A stretch of DNA of 64,000 nt. It comes from Comamonas testosteroni ATCC 11996. Its GTDB lineage: Bacteria; Pseudomonadota; Gammaproteobacteria; Burkholderiales; Burkholderiaceae_C. Positions 36,676-45,835 of the stretch are shown in pieces (the first letter of the stretch is position 1; each line of letters opens with the position of its first letter). The notes beneath the pieces are model-generated. The model searched no databases. It worked only from the letters and a program-made list of their open reading frames with translations, and was not told the origin of the DNA. Where the stretch lies: assembly GCF_000241525.1 (NCBI RefSeq), contig NZ_AHIL01000026.1, positions 186,001 through 250,000 on the forward strand, in the 5' to 3' direction. A program made the translations under genes and the position numbers.

Positions 36676-38138
36676 ACCTGACTCTGACCCAGCGGCTGGC
36701 GATCGTGTTTGCCGTGTTGCTTCTGGTCTGCAGCGGCACCTCGGCCTGGCTGCAGCTTCGCTCCAACCGCATGCATGAACTGGAGGTGGTGCAAGCCTTG
36801 TCCCGGGACGTCGCCGAGAGCATTGCTCGCGATGCCCAACTGACCGATGCGAATGGCTTGATGCCTAACGCGGTGCGAAACCTTTTCAACCAGCTGATGA
36901 TGGTGAACCCGAGTGTGGAGGTCTATCTGCTGGAGCCCGACGGTCGCATTGCCGGCCATGCGGCACCCGAGGGGCGTTTGCGTCGCGACCGGGTCGATCT
37001 TGAGCCGGTGCATCGATTTATCGATGGACAGATGCTGCCCATTTTGGGCGATGATCCGCGCAGCCGCGATGGCCGCAAGGTCTTCAGTGCTGCCCCTTTG
37101 AGTGTGAACGGGCGGCAGGTCGGCTTCATCTATGTGGTGCTGCTTGGTGAGGCTCATGATCTTCTTGCTGCCAGAGGCTCGGCAGATGCAGTGTTGAAGA
37201 CGGCACTGCTGTCGATTGGCATGGTCGGACTGCTCTGTCTCGCTGCGGGCCTTGTTGCCTTCACCTTGATCACGCGTCCCCTGCGGCGTCTGACCGAGTC
37301 GGTTCGGCAGTTTGACATGCATGGCGTTCCTCCCGAGATGCCGGAACGCTCCCCGGATGTGGCTGATCACAGCCGTGACGAGATTGCAGTGCTGGATGCT
37401 GCCTATCGGCAGATGGTGCTGCGCATCAGCGAGCAATGGGAAGCTCTCACGCGGCAGGATCAGGAGCGCCGGGAATTGATCGCGAATATTTCCCATGATC
37501 TGCGCACACCGCTGTCATCCTTGCATGGGTATCTGGAGACCTTGTTGCTCAAGGATGCAAGCCTGGAGCCTGCAGAGCGAAGGCGCTACCTTGGCATTGC
37601 GCTCGACCAGAGTCGAAGGGTGGGGGCCCTGTCCCAAAGCCTGTTCGAACTGGCCAGGCTGGAATACGGTTTTGTGCAACCGGAGCTCGAATCATTCTTC
37701 CTGGCTGATCTGGTGCAGGACGTTTTCCAGAAGTTCGAGCTTGCAGCTGAGTCGCGCCACATTGCCTTGCAGGCGGATCTGGCTCCTCGACTTCCGGCAG
37801 TTCGTGCAGATCTGGGAATGATAGAGCGCGTTCTGAGCAATCTGCTGGATAACGCCTTGCGCTATACCCCTGAAGGCGGGGCGATCAGAATAGCCATAAG
37901 AGCAGTGGGCCAAGAGCAGGAGGTGACGATCAGTGACTCCGGCCCAGGCATCCCGCCAGAGTTGCGTGAAGGTCTGTTCAGGCGTCCGTTTACCGTAGGT
38001 GGTGCCCGCCGCGACGGTGGCCTGGGCTTGAGAATCGTGCACCAGATGCTGGAGCTGCATGGAGTCTCCATTCATCTTGTCGATGGTGACGGGCAGGGCA
38101 CCGCGTTCCGGTTTTCATTGCCACGGACTCCAGCTTAG
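36672..38138 (+). CDS. Membrane sensor histidine kinase
   Basis: 488 residues. A first membrane helix spans about 8-25, a periplasmic sensor domain about 30-175 and a second helix about 177-200, followed by HAMP. The phosphorylated residue is His275 in ISHDLRTPLSS. ATP-binding boxes are seen in NLLDNALRYTPEGG, DSGPGIP and GGLGLRIV. The sensor domain contains several methionines (LMMVNP, DGQMLP), which could respond to oxidation, but that is speculation. It forms one operon with the regulator gene. Confidence 0.94.
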   Translation: MNLTLTQRLAIVFAVLLLVCSGTSAWLQLRSNRMHELEVVQALSRDVAESIARDAQLTDANGLMPNAVRNLFNQLMMVNPSVEVYLLEPDGRIAGHAAPEGRLRRDRVDLEPVHRFIDGQMLPILGDDPRSRDGRKVFSAAPLSVNGRQVGFIYVVLLGEAHDLLAARGSADAVLKTALLSIGMVGLLCLAAGLVAFTLITRPLRRLTESVRQFDMHGVPPEMPERSPDVADHSRDEIAVLDAAYRQMVLRISEQWEALTRQDQERRELIANISHDLRTPLSSLHGYLETLLLKDASLEPAERRRYLGIALDQSRRVGALSQSLFELARLEYGFVQPELESFFLADLVQDVFQKFELAAESRHIALQADLAPRLPAVRADLGMIERVLSNLLDNALRYTPEGGAIRIAIRAVGQEQEVTISDSGPGIPPELREGLFRRPFTVGGARRDGGLGLRIVHQMLELHGVSIHLVDGDGQGTAFRFSLPRTPA

Positions 38139-38601
38139 TGTCGACAAAGAGCACCGTCACATTCCCTCATTTGGCAGTTTGAGTAAGTAGTGAGGGTCGA
38201 GTCTCGGCTCCTCCACCGCCTTGAGTCTTGCATCACTGCCTGGCAGCGTCTTGGGCGCAGCAGGCTGGCACAGAGTCGTAGGCAGTCTTATGTCTTATAT
38301 CTAAGTGAAAACCCCAGTTGCGCACTCCAATGAAAAACCACGACCTGCTGGCAGGCAAGCTGCTTGCCTGATACAGATAGTTGCCAGCGCAACTATTATC
38401 AAATTGTTAAGGCGGCATGGGCCGGCTTGAAAAAGGCTCTGGCTCTGCGTAGGAGTGCCCGCTTTGCGGGCAATTTCTTTGGGCGCTTGCTTCTTCCAGC
38501 CTGACCCGAAACCCACCGCTGATTCAAAAAAAACCTGAACACTCGTTCATTGCGCAACTGGCTGCGCATGGCCGAGGTTCACACGATGTAGGAATCGCAC
38601 A
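38139..38601. other. Intergenic region with hairpins between the kinase and the dehydrogenase operon
   Basis: This 463-bp stretch has no credible gene. It holds three short perfect hairpins: CAGGCAAG/CTTGCCTG (38352-38370), ATAGTTGC/GCAACTAT (38377-38396) and TGCCCGC/GCGGGCA (38456-38472), the last followed by ATTTCTTT and possibly a weak terminator. Base composition is lower in GC than the genes around it. Confidence 0.6.
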
Positions 38602-39300
38602 ATGTCCAACTTTTCCCCACCAAGCCGCAGATCATTTCTGTTCGCCTCCGGTGCTGGCGTCGCACTGGCTGGAACGGCCGTGGCAATGCATGCCAACTCC
38701 AAAGAGCCTGCGCTCAAACTGGATGCATACAAGCCCGAGTACTTCAATGCGGACGAGTGGGCCTTTGTGCTGGCGGCAACAGCCCGCCTGATCCCGTCCG
38801 AAGGGGATGGACCTGGAGCGATCGAAGCTCATGTGCCGGTGTTCATCGATCGCCAGCTCAAGGGCTACTACGGCAATGCCGAGATCTGGTACATGGAAGG
38901 CCCGCACGACCCGGCCGCCACGCCCGACCGAGGTTGGCAATCGCCTCTGAACCCTGCGCAGCTCTATCGCAAGGCCATTCCCGCCTTCAATGCGGCTTGC
39001 ACGGAGCGCTTTGGCAAGGAATTCAAAAGCCTAGCCGCAGAGCAGCAGGACGAAGCTCTGACCGCGCTGCAAAAGGGCGAAATCAAGCTGGACCCTGAAC
39101 TGAGTCTTTTCTTTGCCACCTTGCTGGCCAATACCAAGGAAGGCTATTTTGCCGACCCTGTACATGGCGGCAACCACGGCATGCAGTCCTGGAAATACAT
39201 CGGCTTCCCGGGCGCTCGAGCGAGCTATATGGAGTGGGTGGACCAACACAACAAGAAGTACCCGCTGGGACCAGTTTCCATCAAGGGCGAAAGGGCTTGA
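38602..39300 (+). CDS. Gluconate 2-dehydrogenase subunit 3 family protein (Tat-exported small subunit)
   Basis: 232 residues. A clear Tat signal, SRRSFLFASGAGVALAG, starts at about residue 8. The remaining part fits the gluconate-2-dehydrogenase small subunit family (DEWAFVLAATARLIPSEGDGPGAIEA ... in outline, and the late HGGNHGMQSWKYIGFPG). It is needed for assembly and export of the flavoprotein partner, which has no signal of its own. The large subunit begins 3 bp after its stop. Confidence 0.9.
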   Translation: MSNFSPPSRRSFLFASGAGVALAGTAVAMHANSKEPALKLDAYKPEYFNADEWAFVLAATARLIPSEGDGPGAIEAHVPVFIDRQLKGYYGNAEIWYMEGPHDPAATPDRGWQSPLNPAQLYRKAIPAFNAACTERFGKEFKSLAAEQQDEALTALQKGEIKLDPELSLFFATLLANTKEGYFADPVHGGNHGMQSWKYIGFPGARASYMEWVDQHNKKYPLGPVSIKGERA

Positions 39301-39303
39301 GTC

Positions 39304-41073
39304 ATGGCACGCATTGAAAAGAAAAAAGACGTGGTCATCGTTGGCCTGGGCTGGACGGGCTCCATCGCCGGCATGGAACTGGCCGCTGAGGGCCTGGAAA
39401 TCGTGGCGCTGGAGCGCGGCGGTGACCAGAACACGGTGCCCGAATTCAAGTACCCCAATCAGATCGACGAGCTGACCTATGGCGTGCGCCTGAAGAATAT
39501 GCAGCATCCCCGTCAGGCGACCGTGACGGTACGCCGCGACGACAGCGAAATCGCTTTGCCTTACCGTTCGATGGGCTCCTTCCTGCCAGCGAATGGCGTT
39601 GGCGGTGCCGGCACGCACTGGAATGGTTTGCTGTGGCGCCCTCAGCCCGAAGAAATCAAGCTGCGCAGCTATGTGAAGGAAAAATGGGGTGAGTCCATCA
39701 TTCCGGAAGGCATGAACCTGATGGATTACCCCGTCAGTTACGACGAGTTGGAGCCCTTCTTTACCCGGTTTGACGAAGTGGCCGGTGTATCGGGCAAGGC
39801 TGGCAATATCAAGGGCCAGATCCAGGCCGGCGGCAATCCATTCGAAGGCTGGCGCTCGAAAGAGTACCCCATGCCCGCTCTGCCATCGACCTACGACGCG
39901 AGCAAGTTCGAAGCCTGTGCCAGGAGCATGGGCCTGCATCCCTTCCCTGCACCTGCCGGCATTGCGTCCACGTCCTACGTGAACCCCTACGGCATGCAGA
40001 TGGCTCCCTGCAACTTCTGCGGCTTCTGCGAGCGTTTTGGTTGCTACCAGTATTCCAAGTCCTCGCCCCAGACGGCGGTGCTGGATGCGCTCAAGCGCAA
40101 GAAGAATTTCTCCTATCGCACGCACTGCGAAGTGCTGCGTGTGGAGAGCTCGGAAGACGGCAAGACCGCAACCGGGGTGACCTACTTCGACTCCAACACG
40201 AACGAGGAAGTGTTCCAGCCCGCTGACCTGGTGATTCTGTCGTCCTATCAGCTCAACAACGTGCACCTGCTGCTGGTCTCCGGCATCGGCAAACCTTACG
40301 ACCCCAAGACCAACACCGGGGTTACAGGCAAGAACTACGCCTACCAGATGAATGGTGGCGTGACCCTGTTCTTCAAGGAAGAGAACTTCAATCCCTTCAT
40401 CGGGCACGGCTCCAACGGCATGTGTATCGACGACTACGGCATCAACCAGAACGACTTCGGCAAGCTGGGCTTCATTGGTGGCGCTTACTGGCGCGTGGGC
40501 ACCATGAATGGTCAACCCATCCGTTCCATGCCGCTGCCCAAGGGCACGCCGGGCTGGGGCGCAGGCTGGAAGAAGGGCATTGGCGAGTGGTATGGCCATT
40601 CCATGTCGATCGGCACGCACGGCTCGCACATGTCCTACCGCAACAACCATCTGGATCTGGACCCCACCTACAAGGACCCACATGGTCGTCCCTTGATGCG
40701 CATGACCTTCAACTGGCAGGACAACGACATCCGGATGACGCAGTACCAGAAGATCAAGGCCGAGGAGGTGGGCAACGCCTTGAAACCGGATCTGCTGCAG
40801 TCGGGTTTCAAAAATATCGGTGCCAAGTTCGACGTGCGTCCCTACCAGACCACGCACAACACCGGTGGTCACATCATGTCTGACAAGCCCACGGACGGCG
40901 TGGTCAATCGCTACTGCCAGGCCTGGGACAAGCACAACGTGTTCGTCTTCGGTGCTGGCAACTTCGTGCAGAACACTCAGTACAACCCTACCGGCATGGT
41001 CGGCGGCCTGGCGTACTGGACGCTGCATGCGATTCGCACCATGTATCTGAAAAACCCACGTCCGCTGGTCTGA
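39304..41073 (+). CDS. GMC-family FAD dehydrogenase large subunit (gluconate 2-dehydrogenase type)
   Basis: 589 residues. The FAD-binding motif VGLGWTGSIAGMELA lies near the N-terminus, and the GMC C-terminal catalytic region ends with TGGHIMSDKPTDGVVNRY and FPN-like GAGNFVQNTQYNP. It oxidises a sugar, sugar acid or alcohol in the periplasm and passes electrons to the cytochrome subunit. Gluconate, 2-ketogluconate, sorbitol and fructose are among substrates of the family; the sequence does not decide. Export probably occurs as a complex with the Tat-bearing small subunit. Confidence 0.92.
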   Translation: MARIEKKKDVVIVGLGWTGSIAGMELAAEGLEIVALERGGDQNTVPEFKYPNQIDELTYGVRLKNMQHPRQATVTVRRDDSEIALPYRSMGSFLPANGVGGAGTHWNGLLWRPQPEEIKLRSYVKEKWGESIIPEGMNLMDYPVSYDELEPFFTRFDEVAGVSGKAGNIKGQIQAGGNPFEGWRSKEYPMPALPSTYDASKFEACARSMGLHPFPAPAGIASTSYVNPYGMQMAPCNFCGFCERFGCYQYSKSSPQTAVLDALKRKKNFSYRTHCEVLRVESSEDGKTATGVTYFDSNTNEEVFQPADLVILSSYQLNNVHLLLVSGIGKPYDPKTNTGVTGKNYAYQMNGGVTLFFKEENFNPFIGHGSNGMCIDDYGINQNDFGKLGFIGGAYWRVGTMNGQPIRSMPLPKGTPGWGAGWKKGIGEWYGHSMSIGTHGSHMSYRNNHLDLDPTYKDPHGRPLMRMTFNWQDNDIRMTQYQKIKAEEVGNALKPDLLQSGFKNIGAKFDVRPYQTTHNTGGHIMSDKPTDGVVNRYCQAWDKHNVFVFGAGNFVQNTQYNPTGMVGGLAYWTLHAIRTMYLKNPRPLV

Positions 41074-41085
41074 GGAGAGCAAGAC

Positions 41086-42465
41086 ATGAAGAAAATCCTC
41101 AGCATTCTGATTGCGCTGATCGTTCTGGGCGCACTGGCGGCGCTGGCGCTGATCTATGTGCCTTTCAAGCCGACACCGGCGAATGAAGCGCTGGCTGCCG
41201 ACTGGAAGGCCGAAGCCGGTCGTGGCGAATATGTCATGCGCGCCAGTGACTGCATGGCCTGTCACACCGCCAAGGGTGGCGAGCCCATGGCCGGCGGTCG
41301 CGGCATTGACAGCCCCATGGGCACCATCTGGTCTTCCAACATCACGCCGGACAAGGAAACCGGTATCGGCAACTGGACTCTGGAGCAATTCCGTGCCGCA
41401 ATGGTGGACGGCATCGGAGGTCACGGCCAACAGCTGTACCCGGCCATGCCCTACGAGAACTATCGCTTCATGAAGGAAAGCGATATTCGTGCGCTGTTCG
41501 ACTACCTCCAGACCGAGGTGAAGCCCGTCAGGAACGAGGTACAGGCCACCAGCCTGAGCTTCCCGTTCAATATGCGCTTCGGCATCCGTGCCTGGAACTG
41601 GCTTGCGCTGTCGGGTGATTCCGACTTCAAGCCCATGGCTGGTGACGATCAGCAGATTCGCGGTCAGTACCTGGTCGAAGGCGCCGGTCACTGCGCAGCC
41701 TGCCACAGCCCTCGCACTGCCTTCATGGCGCAGAACGGCACCCGCCTGTCCGACTCGAGCTTCCTTACCGGCGGCATGGTGGACGACTGGTCTGCTCCTG
41801 CGCTGCGCGGCAAGGACTCGCGTGTTCAGAAATGGACGACCGAGCAGGTGGCATCCTATCTGGCAACCGGCCGTAACGCCCATGCGGTTGCCAATGGCGA
41901 GATGGCGCTGGTGGTCGAGCACTCCATGCAGTACATGACCGACGCGGACCTGAATGCCATGGCCAGGTTCCTCAAGACCATGGATGGCCCTGCCGCAGAT
42001 GCAGCCCCAGAAAAAGTGGCCATGCCGGGCCCTCGCAGCACTGCGGTTGCCAAGGCGGATGGAGCCGGCGAGGCCACGGCCAAACTGCTGAAGTCCGCTG
42101 CTCCCGACATGCCTTTGGGTGCTCGCCTGTATCTCGACAACTGCGCAGCCTGCCACTTTGTCAGCGGCAAGGGCGCTCCCGAGATCTTCCCCGAGCTGCA
42201 AGGCAATGCCATGGTGCTGGGCAAGGATGCCAGCCCGCTGGTGTCGGTGATTCTCAAGGGCGCTTCCTCGCCCGCTACGGATCGCCGTCCCATGCATCTG
42301 GTGATGCAGGGCTACGCCGACCGCCTTACCGACGGCGAGGTGGCTGCACTGGCCACCTTCCTGCGCAAGGGCTGGGGCAACCAGGCTTCGGATGTGAGCG
42401 AAAGCCAGGTCAGCAAGGTGCGCCAGCATGTGCAGGCCGATGCTGCTCCGCTGCGAGCCCAGTAA
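41086..42465 (+). CDS. Membrane-anchored triheme cytochrome c subunit
   Basis: 459 residues. A hydrophobic N-terminus (about 4-26) acts as signal or anchor. Three CxxCH heme sites are Cys56-Cys59-His60, Cys203-Cys206-His207 and Cys353-Cys356-His357. It passes electrons from the flavin subunit to ubiquinone or the respiratory chain, as in gluconate and alcohol dehydrogenase complexes. It follows the large subunit by 12 bp and is the last gene before a terminator. Confidence 0.95.
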   Translation: MKKILSILIALIVLGALAALALIYVPFKPTPANEALAADWKAEAGRGEYVMRASDCMACHTAKGGEPMAGGRGIDSPMGTIWSSNITPDKETGIGNWTLEQFRAAMVDGIGGHGQQLYPAMPYENYRFMKESDIRALFDYLQTEVKPVRNEVQATSLSFPFNMRFGIRAWNWLALSGDSDFKPMAGDDQQIRGQYLVEGAGHCAACHSPRTAFMAQNGTRLSDSSFLTGGMVDDWSAPALRGKDSRVQKWTTEQVASYLATGRNAHAVANGEMALVVEHSMQYMTDADLNAMARFLKTMDGPAADAAPEKVAMPGPRSTAVAKADGAGEATAKLLKSAAPDMPLGARLYLDNCAACHFVSGKGAPEIFPELQGNAMVLGKDASPLVSVILKGASSPATDRRPMHLVMQGYADRLTDGEVAALATFLRKGWGNQASDVSESQVSKVRQHVQADAAPLRAQ

Positions 42466-42530
42466 ATAGCACGAAGTAAATAGCGCGAACGGCCGCCAGG
42501 TGTCTTGCGCACCAGGCGGATGCCCGAAAG

Positions 42531-42562
42531 CCCAGCCCGATGGAAGTCCGGCTGGGTTTTTT
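42531..42562 (+). terminator. Terminator of the dehydrogenase operon
   Basis: CCCAGCC (42531-42537) pairs with GGCTGGG (42550-42556), extended by three more positions with one mismatch, and is followed by six T. Confidence 0.85.
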
Positions 42563-42594
42563 CATGCAGCTGCTCATGGTCGAGGCGATGGAGC

Positions 42595-42646
42595 CGTCCA
42601 AAAATCAACAGGCCGCATCACTGTGCTTGAGTGATGCGGCCTGTTG
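42595..42646 (-). terminator. Strong hairpin with a minus-strand T-tract, with no gene to end
   Basis: A perfect 17-bp stem (42606-42622 with 42630-42646) encloses a 7-nt loop. Read on the minus strand it is followed by TGATTTTTGG, so it looks like a terminator for leftward transcription. No minus-strand gene lies to its right before lrp, so it may end a small RNA of roughly 100-200 nt or be a relic. Confidence 0.6.
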
Positions 42647-42761
42647 CGTGTGCGTGCTGCGGATCAACCAACCGGATGCTGACGGTAAACGGCGCGGTAT
42701 GTTGAATGGCTTTGCTGCGTCGGTAAACGTGCTTCCATGGACTCAAGTGTGCATGTTGCAC

Positions 42762-42820
42762 TGCAGAAAATGTTGCTTCAAATTCTGCAAATATGGTGCT
42801 GCTACAGAAAAATTTTCTGT
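42762..42820. promoter_or_regulatory. Candidate Lrp/AsnC operators upstream of lrp
   Basis: ACAGAAAAATTTTCTGT (42804-42820) is a near-perfect palindrome; its inner 15 bases match the E. coli Lrp consensus at 14 of 15 positions by my count. A second inverted repeat, TGCAGAA (42762-42768) with TTCTGCA (42783-42789), lies just upstream. Autoregulation by the adjacent regulator is likely. Confidence 0.6.
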
Positions 42821-42850
42821 TCTTGATTATTTGACGGTAAATTCCAGGAT

Positions 42851-43306
42851 ATGGATACCTTGGATAAAAAGATTCTTGCTGCATTGCAGGCTAACGCGCG
42901 CGCCAGTCTGCAAGACATCGGCGCAGCCGTGGGTCTGAGTGCATCACCATGCTGGGCACGCATCAAGAAGATGGAAGAGGCCGGCGTGATCGAGGGCTAT
43001 ACCGTGCGTCTGAACCCGCAGGCGCTGGGGTTGGCCGATTCGGTTTTGGTCATGGTCACGCTGGACAGCCACTCGGACAACACGCTGGAAAAGTTCGGCG
43101 AGGTGCTGGCCACTATTCCCGAAGTCGTGGAAGCGCATCTGGTTTCAGGCGAGTACGACTATCTGCTGCGTATCGTCGTCAAGGACACGCGCGATTACGA
43201 GCGCCTGCTGCGCGAGAAGCTCTACAAGATCAAGGGCATACGCCATAGCCAGTCCAGCTTTGTGCTGCGCACGCTGAAAAAAGCCGATCTGCCTCTGGGC
43301 GTGTGA
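42851..43306 (+). CDS. Lrp/AsnC-family transcriptional regulator
   Basis: 151 residues. The N-terminal helix-turn-helix (LDKKILAALQANARASLQDI in outline; then GLSASPCWARIKKMEEAGVI) and the C-terminal RAM domain (LVMVTLDSHSDN, VSGEYDYLLRIVVKD) are complete. These regulators sense amino acids or related small molecules and bind DNA as octamers. Targets are unknown. It is convergent with the phnE-like gene, with a 47-bp gap. Confidence 0.93.
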   Translation: MDTLDKKILAALQANARASLQDIGAAVGLSASPCWARIKKMEEAGVIEGYTVRLNPQALGLADSVLVMVTLDSHSDNTLEKFGEVLATIPEVVEAHLVSGEYDYLLRIVVKDTRDYERLLREKLYKIKGIRHSQSSFVLRTLKKADLPLGV

Positions 43307-43353
43307 AGCGGCATCGCCCTGCGCGGTGCGATCAGTCGCTGCGCGTAGCCGTC

Positions 43354-44928
43354 TCAACGCATGGCGCGGCGCAAGGCCGCGCTGCTCCAGTCCACGGCGA
43401 TGCTCAGCAAGAGCATGGCCATGATCACGGTGCTGGCCTGGGCATAGTGGAACAGCGAAAGCTCGAAGTACAGCAGCTGGCCCAGCCCGCCTGCTCCCAC
43501 AAAGCCCAGAATCGCCGCCATGCGGATATTCATCTCCCAGCGGTACAGCGTGTAAGCCAGCAGCTGCGGCGCAGCGCCAGGAAGGGTGCCATAGCAAAAT
43601 GCCAGAAAGCGATTGCTGCCGCTGAGCTTGAGCGCATTCGCGGGAGCTGCCGGAGCATTTTGCAAGGCCTCGGCAAACAGGCGGCCCAGCACGCCGGTGG
43701 TATGCAGTGCCAGGGCCAGCGCACCTGCAAACGGGCCAAGGCCTACGGCCAGCGCAGTGATCGTGGCCCAGACCAGCTCGGGCACGGAGCGCAGCACATT
43801 GAGCAGCACATTCCATGGCGCACGCCAGCGCGGCAGGGCCAGCAGCAGGCCCGCGATCGCGGCCAGCAAGGTGCCGACGATGGAGATGGCCAGAGTCTCC
43901 CAGATGCCTTGCAGCACCTTGAGCAGCCAGGGCTGGCTCAGATCGGGCGGAAAAAAGCCACGCACGAAGTCGCCCATGCTGGCGGCCGCATCTGCCGTGA
44001 ACAGCGCCGAGAAATCAATATTCAGAAGCCGCAGGCTGGCCCATAGCGCCGCGCAGGCAGTCAGCACAAATGTGCCGGTTCGCCAGCCGAAGGGCAGTGC
44101 GCGCGCGGCAGGCGCGGCGTCGAGTGCGCGACGCAACCACCAGGAGAGCAGATCGGCCGCAGCCACCAGCAGCATGAAGGCCAGCAAAATGCTGGCGGCT
44201 TCGCCGCCGTTGAGCATCTTCATGGCCTGGTCCATGAGCTGGCCCAGGCCTCCCGCACCGACAAAGCCCATGACCACCGAGGCACGGATCGCGCATTCCC
44301 AGCGGTAGACGGTGTAGGACGTCAGCTCTTTGGCCGCCTGCGGCAGCAGGCCGTAGAGCAGGGCCTGGATGCGGCCGGCACCGCAGGCGCGCAAGGCGCG
44401 GGCCGGTGCCGGATCGGCGGATTCGAGAATTTCGGCATAGACCTTGGCCAGCATGCCGCCATAGGTCAGGCCCAGGGCCAGCACACCGGCTGCGGGGCCC
44501 AGACCGAAGACGCGCACAAACACCAGAGCCCAGACCAGTTCGGGAATGCCGCGCAGGATGGTGAGCACGCTGCGAGCGATGGGGTTGAGCGTGACCTTCT
44601 CGCGCGCCGCGCCCGTGGACAGATAGGCCATGGGAACGGCAATCGCAAAGGCAAGCGCCATGCCGGCCGTGGCGATGGCCAGGGTCTCCAGCGTGGCTTG
44701 ACCCAGATAGGCCAGGAACTCTCCACTGGTATCGGGCGGCAGAAACTGCGCGAGAAAGCCGCCGATGACTTTGAGATTGTCGGCATCGAAAAGCGGCTTG
44801 AGCGAAAAGCCCGAGGTCTGCAGCATGGGCCAGAGCACGACCAGGGTCAGGATCAGGCCGCTCAGGCGACCGCGAGCGGAGGGGTCGCGGCGCAATGGCC
44901 GCGCGGGCTCGGCCATTTCTACCGGCAT
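43354..44928 (-). CDS. phnE: PhnE-type ABC permease, two domains fused in one protein
   Basis: 524 residues made of two similar halves. Each half ends with the permease signature region (first [24 protein letters not shown], second [24 protein letters not shown], both given in outline) and carries about six membrane segments. In many bacteria the two permeases PhnE1 and PhnE2 are separate genes; here they are joined. It forms the channel of an importer for phosphonate, phosphite, phosphate or a similar oxyanion. It overlaps the phnC-like gene by 10 bp. Confidence 0.88.
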   Translation of the reverse strand: MPVEMAEPARPLRRDPSARGRLSGLILTLVVLWPMLQTSGFSLKPLFDADNLKVIGGFLAQFLPPDTSGEFLAYLGQATLETLAIATAGMALAFAIAVPMAYLSTGAAREKVTLNPIARSVLTILRGIPELVWALVFVRVFGLGPAAGVLALGLTYGGMLAKVYAEILESADPAPARALRACGAGRIQALLYGLLPQAAKELTSYTVYRWECAIRASVVMGFVGAGGLGQLMDQAMKMLNGGEAASILLAFMLLVAAADLLSWWLRRALDAAPAARALPFGWRTGTFVLTACAALWASLRLLNIDFSALFTADAAASMGDFVRGFFPPDLSQPWLLKVLQGIWETLAISIVGTLLAAIAGLLLALPRWRAPWNVLLNVLRSVPELVWATITALAVGLGPFAGALALALHTTGVLGRLFAEALQNAPAAPANALKLSGSNRFLAFCYGTLPGAAPQLLAYTLYRWEMNIRMAAILGFVGAGGLGQLLYFELSLFHYAQASTVIMAMLLLSIAVDWSSAALRRAMR

Positions 44929-45761
44929 GCGTTCACCTGGATGGGAGCTGGCGCGGTGCTGGCGGGATCGCGCTGAGCCAGGCGGTTGTGCAGCGTGGGC
45001 AGATCGGCCGCTCTGCCATCGGCATGTGCATAGAGCGCTTGCAACTGGGCTTCGCTGACCTGCGCGGCAGGCAGGTCAAAGGCCAGGCGGCCATTGCGCA
45101 CGCCGACGATGCGGGAAAAGTTGGCCAGCGCCAGATCGACGGCATGCAGGCTGGCTACCAGCGTGGCCTTGCGCGCGGCAGCTTCCTGCACCAGCAATTG
45201 CACCGTGGCCTGCGAGAGCGCAGGATCCAGGGCCGAGACTGGCTCATCGGCCAGAATCAGGCCGGCTTGCTGGTAGAGCACGCGGGCAATGCCCACGCGC
45301 TGCAACTGGCCGCCGGAGAGCTGGTCGCAGCGTGCAAAAAGCTTGTCGTCAAGCTGCACGCGAGCCAGGGCTTCGCGCGCGCCCGCAATATCCTGCGGAT
45401 AGGCCAGCGATGCCAGCGCCTTCCACAGCGGCCACTGGCCCAGCTTGCCGGCCAGCACGGCCGTGACCACACGTTGACGCAGCGGAATGGGCGCGGCCTG
45501 GTGCACGGTGCCGATGCGGCTGCGCAAAGCCTTGAGTTCGCGGGCGGAGGATTGCGCAGACGTGGTCCGGCCAAGCACCTGCATGCGACCTGTCGTGGGC
45601 AGGTAGGCTGTGCCTATGGTGCTGAGCAGCGAAGTCTTGCCGGCGCCCGAGGGGCCGATGAGCGCAATGCTCTCGCCCTGGATGGCGGACAAGGAGATAT
45701 GGGACAGGGCGGTAAAGCCGTTGCTGTGGGTCAGGCCCACATCGTCCAGCATGAAGCTCAT
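44919..45761 (-). CDS. phnC: PhnC-type ABC transporter ATPase
   Basis: 280 residues from the ATG at 45761. Walker [10 protein letters not shown] is at 36-44, the signature is [15 protein letters not shown] and Walker B is [12 protein letters not shown]. It powers the PhnE-type permease. The long frame upstream contains an intergenic hairpin and is unlikely to be translated. Substrate class follows from the neighbouring binding protein. Confidence 0.92.
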   Translation of the reverse strand: MSFMLDDVGLTHSNGFTALSHISLSAIQGESIALIGPSGAGKTSLLSTIGTAYLPTTGRMQVLGRTTSAQSSARELKALRSRIGTVHQAAPIPLRQRVVTAVLAGKLGQWPLWKALASLAYPQDIAGAREALARVQLDDKLFARCDQLSGGQLQRVGIARVLYQQAGLILADEPVSALDPALSQATVQLLVQEAAARKATLVASLHAVDLALANFSRIVGVRNGRLAFDLPAAQVSEAQLQALYAHADGRAADLPTLHNRLAQRDPASTAPAPIQVNACR

Positions 45762-45786
45762 GAGACGAATACTCTGAAAACAATAG

Positions 45787-45817
45787 CTGCCAACGCTTGA
45801 TACATAAGCGCTGGCAG
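45787..45817. repeat. Short hairpin element between phnD and phnC
   Basis: CTGCCAACGCTT (45787-45798) pairs with AAGCGCTGGCAG (45806-45817) with a single mismatch. The AAGCGCT half resembles AAAGCGCTAGCAGC in the element at 13.3 kb. Inside the operon it could stabilise the upstream phnD message. Confidence 0.6.
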
Positions 45818-45835
45818 TCAAAAAAGCTGAATTTC

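Noticed and set aside
39031..42429. Very long minus-strand open frame (over 1100 codons) across the GMC dehydrogenase operon
   Set aside because: It is antisense to three genes with clear domains and heme motifs. Such frames arise from high GC at third codon positions, and its translation shows no recognisable domain.
42618..42884. 88-codon minus-strand frame between the cytochrome gene and lrp
   Set aside because: It overlaps the lrp promoter and start and contains part of the hairpin; codon use is unlike the neighbours. A noncoding RNA is more likely if this strand is transcribed.
44919..45821. Longer start (45821) for the PhnC-type ATPase
   Set aside because: The extra 20 residues are encoded by the intergenic hairpin and are not part of ABC ATPases; the ATG at 45761 gives the normal N-terminus.
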